Below, piece after piece: positions 5,262-9,316 of a stretch of 9,316 nucleotides of DNA. The stretch covers positions 15,531 through 24,846 of the forward strand of contig VYDC01000122.1 in assembly GCA_009843585.1 (NCBI GenBank), read 5' to 3'. A program made the position numbers and the translations under genes. Each line of letters begins with the position of its first letter. Within the stretch, counting starts at the first letter, position 1. The notes below the pieces were generated by a model. It had not been told where the DNA came from. It searched no databases and saw nothing but the letters and a program-made list of their open reading frames with translations. The stretch comes from Chloroflexota bacterium. GTDB lineage: Bacteria; Chloroflexota; Dehalococcoidia; UBA2979.

Positions 5262-6884
5262 ATGAGAGCCATCGTGTACTCGCGGGTGTCCACGGACGGG
5301 CAGGAGCGGGACGGCTCCTCGCTCGACACGCAGGAGCGAGCCTGCCTTGAGCTCGCCCACGAGCGGGGATGGACGGTCGTGCGCCGCATCCGCGACACGG
5401 CGAGCGGCAGCCTCCTCGATCGCGCCGGGATGGATGAGCTCCGGTCCGCGCTGAGCCGGGGCGAGGCTGGCGTCGTCGTGGCCTACGCCGTCGACCGGCT
5501 CTCCCGCAACCAGAACCACATCGGGGTGCTCTTCGACGAGCTGGAGCGAGCGGAGGCTCGCCTCGAGCTCGTCACCGAGCGCTTCGAGGACACGGCGGTG
5601 GGGCGCTTCATCCTCGCGGCCCGCGCCTTCATCGCCGAGGTGGAGCGCGAGAAGATCGCCGAGCGCACTATGCGCGGCAAGGAGGAGCGCGCGCGCAGCG
5701 GGCGCATACCGCAGGCGACCGGCCGGGGCTGCTTTGGCTATACGTACGACCCGCAGAGCGGCCGACGCGAGATCGAGCCCTACCAGGCGGCCGTCGTGCG
5801 CCGCATCTTCCAGCGCTACGCCGAGACCCGCAGCTTCTCGGCGGTCGCCAGCGAGCTGAACGACGCGGGCATTCCGGCGTTCGCGGGCGGTCGCTGGTAT
5901 CCGATCACGATCCGCCGAATGCTCCTCAACGCGGCCTATGTCGGGCGCACGGTGTACCGGCGCACCAAGCGCGTCCGCACTCGCGCGGCGGGCGCGCGCC
6001 GCCGCAGCAGGGTCGTCGAGCGGCCCCCCCAGGAGCAGATCGAGATCCCCGGCGCGACGCCGGCGATCGTCGACGCTGTTCTCTGGGATCGCGTGCAGGA
6101 GTTGCTGGCCGATCCGGTGCGGGTGTCTCGCCGGCCCGTCGCGCGGCGGCGCTACGTATTGCGGGGCCGGCTGCGGTGCGGACACTGCCGGGGGACGATG
6201 GTCGGTCACACCATCAGTCCCGGGACGAGGGTCTACCACTACTACCGCTGCAGGCACGTCTACGCCGGCAGGGGCCAGAAGAAGTGCATGGGACGCTACG
6301 TGCCCGCCGACGCGCTGGAGCAGGGCATCTGGTCCGAGCTGCTGAGCGTGCTGTCTAAGCCCGAGCTCGTGCTCAGGGAGCTCCACGACGAGGCACGTGC
6401 TCAGGTTGATCCTGCTGAGATCGCCCGCCTCGAGGCACGTATCGCCTCCCTCCAGAAGCGCGAGGAGAAGCTCGTCAACCTCTACAGCTACGAGGGGGTC
6501 GACGGCGACATCGTGCGCCGCGAGCTTGAGGGACTTCGCCGCGAGCGCACGACGCTCACCGACGAGTTCGAGCTGCTGACATGTCGCGCCGCCGCGCTCG
6601 AGCCCGCCGTGGACGAGGCGACGCTGCGGACTGCCTGCGACGCGATAGCCCAGCGTCTCGACGGCGCGGGGCCCGACGATCAGGTGCGCGTCTTGGAGGC
6701 GCTCCAGATCAGCGCGCTGGTCACGCGCGAGGAGGTCACGGTCGAGGCGATGCTGCCGATCGCGCCCTCAGACCCTCTCCTAGACGGCAAAATTTCAGGC
6801 CCACTGCACGAACATGGGCATGACGACGTGGACGAAGGCGTCATCCCCGACCGGGCGGAAGACGCCGGGGCTCGAGGGAGATGA
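5262..6884 (+). CDS. Large serine recombinase (integrase/resolvase superfamily)
   Basis: The 540-residue protein is a site-specific recombinase that cuts both DNAs through a serine phosphodiester link. The resolvase catalytic domain spans about residues 1-145: YSRVST gives nucleophile Ser10, and DRLSRN (78-83) and the EREKIAERT helix (128-136) follow. A recombinase DNA-binding domain spans about 155-285. A zinc ribbon has ligands Cys306, Cys309, Cys330 and Cys342. A charged coiled coil at about 385-440 (ARLEARIASLQKREEKL) is typical of the domain that controls integration direction. Family resemblance ends near residue 500 (ALVTREEVTVEAMLPI). ATG 5262 has GGGAGGG 6 bases upstream. The gene converges with dnaN and overlaps it by 90 bases, so residues 512-540 are encoded antisense to the clamp C-terminus. 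This suggests the gene lies at an element boundary. It looks intact and full length. Confidence 0.95.
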   Translation: MRAIVYSRVSTDGQERDGSSLDTQERACLELAHERGWTVVRRIRDTASGSLLDRAGMDELRSALSRGEAGVVVAYAVDRLSRNQNHIGVLFDELERAEARLELVTERFEDTAVGRFILAARAFIAEVEREKIAERTMRGKEERARSGRIPQATGRGCFGYTYDPQSGRREIEPYQAAVVRRIFQRYAETRSFSAVASELNDAGIPAFAGGRWYPITIRRMLLNAAYVGRTVYRRTKRVRTRAAGARRRSRVVERPPQEQIEIPGATPAIVDAVLWDRVQELLADPVRVSRRPVARRRYVLRGRLRCGHCRGTMVGHTISPGTRVYHYYRCRHVYAGRGQKKCMGRYVPADALEQGIWSELLSVLSKPELVLRELHDEARAQVDPAEIARLEARIASLQKREEKLVNLYSYEGVDGDIVRRELEGLRRERTTLTDEFELLTCRAAALEPAVDEATLRTACDAIAQRLDGAGPDDQVRVLEALQISALVTREEVTVEAMLPIAPSDPLLDGKISGPLHEHGHDDVDEGVIPDRAEDAGARGR

Positions 6885-7934
6885 CGTCTCCAGCGCGACC
6901 CGCTCCGTCGCGACCGCCTGCAGCACGTCGGTGAGGTAGCGGCCGTTGAAGGCGATTTTCGCCTCATCGCCTTCGACGATGCCGTCGATCTCGCCCTCGT
7001 TCGTGCCGATCTCCTCGGCGCGGGCGCTGACCAAGAGGCGACCCGGCTGCCCCGGCTCGCCCTCGCTCGCGACCAGCCGCACGATGCCCGAGCCGTCACG
7101 CGCGAAGATGGAGGCGATGCGCGCCTCGCGCATGAACTCGTCCAGCAGCACCTCCGTGCGCGTGCTGTGGCTCGGAGGGATCAGCTGCTCGTAGTTCGGG
7201 AAGGTGCCCTCGATGAGCTGCGCGACGAGCGTCGCGTGACCGATATCGAACTGGGCCTGGCGGCCCGAGGTGTTGAAGCTCACCGCCACCGTCTCCTCGC
7301 CGGACTCCGGGAGCAGCCTCAGCAACTCGCCGAGAGCCCGGGCCGGCACGATCGCCGTACGCTCCTCGGTCTCCTCGGGGAGCTCCAGCGTGTGGACGGA
7401 GAGACGGAAGCCGTCGGCCGCCGCGAGGACGACCTTCGTGCCGCCGATGGCCATCTGGACACCCGTCAGCACGGGGCGCGCATCGTCGGTCGCGGCGGCG
7501 AAGACGACCTGGCTCAGCGCACGCCGGAGAGCCGCCGCCGGAATCCTCAGGGCGGGCAGATCGGCGACCGGCGGGATCGGGGGGAACTCCTCGGGGTCCA
7601 TGCCGCCTATGGAGGCCTCGTTCCTCGAGCACGAGAGGTGCGCCTGCCGCGAGCGCTCGGCGAGCGTCATCTCGATGGTCGACGAGGGGAGCGACCCGAC
7701 GAACTCGGAGAGCAGCCGCGACGGGAGGGTCAGCGAGCCGGGCGTGTCGACGTCCCCCGGGATCGTGTAGGTGATGGCGATGGTCTCGGCGTCGGTGGCG
7801 CTGAGCGTGATCGAGCCGTCCGAGGCCTCGAGCAGGACGTGGTTCGTGATAGGCAGCGTCGTGCGCGCCGGGATCGCGCGGGCGACCGCGGAAAGCCCGC
7901 GGTTGAGATCCTCCTGCTGGCAGGTGAGTCGCAT
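6795..7934 (-). CDS. dnaN: DNA polymerase III subunit beta (sliding clamp)
   Basis: The 379-residue protein is the ring-shaped processivity clamp that tethers DNA polymerase III and repair proteins to DNA. It has the usual length and three-domain layout, from MRLTCQQEDLNRGLSAVARAI and TTLPITNHVLL, through the first-domain SLTLPSRLLSEFVGSLP and the domain 2 segment PALRIPAAALRRALSQVVFA with RPVLTGVQM and AADGFRLSVH, to the C-terminal FNGRYLTDVLQAV and MPM near the end. Start ATG 7934 is preceded by GAGG 6 bases away. It follows the HAD gene on the same strand but appears to have its own promoter in the 174-base gap. Most clamps end at or just after MPM-x-x; here the end is MPMFVQWA. The last 30 codons (stop included) are overlapped by the convergent recombinase gene. 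dnaA, recF and DnaA boxes are not seen nearby. Confidence 0.97.
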   Translation of the reverse strand: MRLTCQQEDLNRGLSAVARAIPARTTLPITNHVLLEASDGSITLSATDAETIAITYTIPGDVDTPGSLTLPSRLLSEFVGSLPSSTIEMTLAERSRQAHLSCSRNEASIGGMDPEEFPPIPPVADLPALRIPAAALRRALSQVVFAAATDDARPVLTGVQMAIGGTKVVLAAADGFRLSVHTLELPEETEERTAIVPARALGELLRLLPESGEETVAVSFNTSGRQAQFDIGHATLVAQLIEGTFPNYEQLIPPSHSTRTEVLLDEFMREARIASIFARDGSGIVRLVASEGEPGQPGRLLVSARAEEIGTNEGEIDGIVEGDEAKIAFNGRYLTDVLQAVATERVALETSSPSSPGVFRPVGDDAFVHVVMPMFVQWA

Positions 7935-7965
7935 GACGCGCCTCGGCTATTCGCTCATGCGCGTG

Positions 7966-7977
7966 CGCGCTTGCGCG
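7966..7977. repeat. Palindrome in the dnaN leader
   Basis: CGCGC (7966-7970) and GCGCG (7973-7977) are inverted arms separated by TT. It lies just downstream of the predicted dnaN transcription start and about 30 bases before the ATG, a place where an operator or leader hairpin could act. Alternating G/C sequence arises easily in this genome, so it may mean nothing. Confidence 0.25.
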
Positions 7978-7987
7978 AGCGTACCCG

Positions 7988-8017
7988 AGTATAGGGCTAG
8001 TGCGGAGCGCGTAGCAA
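7988..8017 (-). promoter_or_regulatory. dnaN promoter
   Basis: On the minus strand TTGCTA (complement of 8012-8017) and TATACT (complement of 7988-7993) are separated by 18 bases, matching sigma-70 consensus at four and five of six positions. Transcription would begin near 7981, leaving a leader of about 45 bases before the ATG at 7934. Confidence 0.6.
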
Positions 8018-8108
8018 CGACCGGGTCGGTCTCGCGGCGCGTCGTCGCCCGCGGCGCCCGTCGGGGTTGCGGACCGCCGCCGCTGCGCCCGGCCGCGCCG
8101 GAATCGGT

Positions 8109-8885
8109 TCAGGCGATGCCCGGCAGGTCGACGACCTCGCTCAGCGAGCCGATCTCGACATCCGCGCGGGGGACGTCCTCGGGGTACTCGCCGACGTCGC
8201 CGCGTCGTATCCATGCGGCGCGCAGGCCCGCGTGCTTCGCGCCGTGGATGTCGGCTTGTGGCGAGTCGCCCACGTAGAGCACCTCGGCGGGGTGGAGGTG
8301 CAGCCTCTGGCAGATGGCCTCGAAGACGACGCGGTGGGGCTTGTAGGCGCGGAGCGACTCGGAGGACGCGATCGCGGAGAAGCGGAGCCGGGCGCGGGTG
8401 ATCGCGCTCTGCAGGAAGTCGTCGTCGGCGTTGGAGAGCAGCCCCACGAGCAGCCCCCGCGCCGCGACCGCCTCGACCGCGTCGTGGGCGTCGGGGTAGG
8501 GGTCGGCCTCGGCGAGATGGCGGCGCAGCCGGTCGGCGGCCACCACGGCGTCGCCGGCGAGATCGTGCTCCCGGAAGGCGTGGTCGAACTGGCGTCGCCA
8601 GATCTCCCACGTGGAGATCCACGGGGGGAGCGGCCCCGCGACCGTCTGCGCGCGGTCGATGGAGCCGTCGTCGCTCGCGTGCTCGGCCCAGGGGCCGACG
8701 CGGAGGAAGGACTTCCGCACGGACTCGACGAAGCCGTCGAGGTCGGCCTCGAGTCCCTGTTCAGCGAGGATCGAGGCGAGCAGCAGCCGGTGCTCGGACT
8801 CGGTGAAGCGGAAGAGCGTCGCGTATGCGTCGAAGACGACGGCGCGGATCGGGCCGTCGGGGGCCGGGGATCGGGGCTCGCTCAT
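8109..8885 (-). CDS. HAD-superfamily (subclass IA) hydrolase
   Basis: The 258-residue protein has the four HAD motifs in order: motif I VVFDAYATLF with nucleophile Asp19, motif II GLLSNAD with Ser151, motif III YKPHRVVFEA with Lys182, and motif IV YVGDSPQADIHGAKHAG with Asp207 and Asp212. A helical cap domain fills about residues 25-130, as in subclass IA. The position two after the nucleophile is Tyr rather than the Asp common in phosphatases, the pattern FDAYxT also found in L-2-haloacid dehalogenases. Small-molecule phosphatase and dehalogenase roles are both possible; substrate unknown. I chose ATG 8885, which has GGTGG 8 bases upstream; a GTG at 8897 would add four residues. It precedes dnaN on the same strand with a 174-base gap. 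No damage is seen. Confidence 0.88.
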   Translation of the reverse strand: MSEPRSPAPDGPIRAVVFDAYATLFRFTESEHRLLLASILAEQGLEADLDGFVESVRKSFLRVGPWAEHASDDGSIDRAQTVAGPLPPWISTWEIWRRQFDHAFREHDLAGDAVVAADRLRRHLAEADPYPDAHDAVEAVAARGLLVGLLSNADDDFLQSAITRARLRFSAIASSESLRAYKPHRVVFEAICQRLHLHPAEVLYVGDSPQADIHGAKHAGLRAAWIRRGDVGEYPEDVPRADVEIGSLSEVVDLPGIA

Positions 8886-9121
8886 CTGTGCTGCCACCCC
8901 GGCGCCCGCGCCGCGCGCCCGCGGGGATCGCCTTCCGGCGTCAGCATCGCCGGCGTGCTCGGGCGGCCATCGGCTCCACCCCTCCGCCGCTCCGGCCGGT
9001 CGCCACGGGCCGGTCGTGGCGCGCGCCGGCCGCCGATCGCACGTAGGAGTCTAGGGTCCGGGCCCGCGCCGCGACAGCCGGCCGACCCCGGTCCGGGCCC
9101 CGCCGCCGGCTCGCCCGCCGT
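8886..9121. promoter_or_regulatory. Extremely G+C-rich intergenic region upstream of the HAD gene
   Basis: No gene is supported here. On the minus strand TAGACT (complement of 9048-9053) has CTGTCG 18 bases upstream, a weaker copy of the layout before dnaN, and might drive the HAD gene with a leader of about 150 bases. A perfect 7-bp stem, CGCCACG (9001-9007) with CGTGGCG (9015-9021), lies within that leader. Confidence 0.3.
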
Positions 9122-9316
9122 TCAGGATCCGGCGCGAGGCCGCCCCGCTCCCGCGGCCGCGCGCAGCTGCCGGCCGCGGTCGCGCCCGACCCGCGCGGCA
9201 TCGGCCGCGGGGCCGACGGCGTCGCCCACGAGCGGAAGGGCGCCCGCGGGGCCGGGTAGCATCGCCCGCAGCGAGACGAGCCCTGCGTCCACCGTGGCGT
9301 GCGCGCCCACGCGGCG
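9122..9316 (-). CDS. Possible 3' end of an unidentified gene, running off the window
   Basis: The minus-strand frame is open from the window edge to a TGA at 9122-9124, giving 64 residues. It is Ala/Gly/Arg-rich (HATVDAGLVSLRAMLPGP, LPLVGDAVGPAADAARVG, then a basic tail ending RPRAGS). Codon third positions are nearly all G or C, and it has the same orientation as the HAD and dnaN genes. No family is recognised. In DNA this G+C-rich an open frame of this length is weak evidence, so it may be non-coding. Confidence 0.35.
   Translation of the reverse strand, partial: RRVGAHATVDAGLVSLRAMLPGPAGALPLVGDAVGPAADAARVGRDRGRQLRAAAGAGRPRAGS

Noticed and set aside
4572..6386. 604-residue open frame on the minus strand
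   Set aside because: It is the antisense shadow of the serine recombinase that then runs through the divergent spacer into an off-frame of the nuclease gene.
7096..8622. 508-residue open frame on the minus strand
   Set aside because: An off-frame of the HAD and dnaN genes; Arg/Pro-rich and without domain signal.
1..9316. CRISPR arrays, rRNA or tRNA genes, insertion sequences with terminal inverted repeats, DnaA boxes
   Set aside because: No regularly spaced repeats, no tRNA T-loop/acceptor pattern, no transposase and no DnaA-box clusters were seen on either strand.

Overview
The window is uniformly G+C-rich with strong G/C bias at third codon positions. The beta clamp and HAD phosphatase at the right look like those of a high-GC Chloroflexota (Thermomicrobia-like) or deep-branching actinobacterial (Thermoleophilia-like) bacterium. 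This is a judgement from remembered sequence style, not a search. Promoter-like sites are bacterial sigma-70 type (TATACT with an 18-base spacer before dnaN).

Left part (1-6794): an accessory-looking region. It opens with the 3' part of a gene fusing the end of a NucS/DUF91-like nuclease region to a complete alkyltransferase-like (ATL) domain carrying PWHR instead of the MGMT PCHR motif. Next is a small membrane-anchored protein with a Thr/Pro-rich stalk and a DUF732-like tip. A 414-base spacer follows with several hairpins, a possible 26-residue membrane peptide and a possible small RNA. Then come, on the minus strand, a NYN-domain ribonuclease gene broken by two +1 frameshifts, and an 870-base stretch with no convincing gene. 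A 445-aa PD-(D/E)XK protein (minus) and a 540-aa large serine recombinase (plus) are transcribed away from each other across a 403-base gap.

Right part (6795-9316): chromosomal backbone, all on the minus strand. dnaN (beta sliding clamp) has its own promoter, preceded by a HAD-IA hydrolase and the possible 3' end of an unidentified gene running off the window.

The two parts meet unusually. The recombinase reads 90 bases into the 3' end of dnaN, so its last 29 codons and stop are antisense to clamp codons. The simplest reading is that a serine-recombinase element integrated at the 3' end of dnaN, restoring or sparing the clamp C-terminus. If so, the genes to its left are cargo, at least in part: nucleic-acid-processing enzymes, one already decaying. 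The other end of the element is not identified. The most novel item is the nuclease-ATL fusion, a possible one-protein system for recognising and cutting at O6-alkylguanine.
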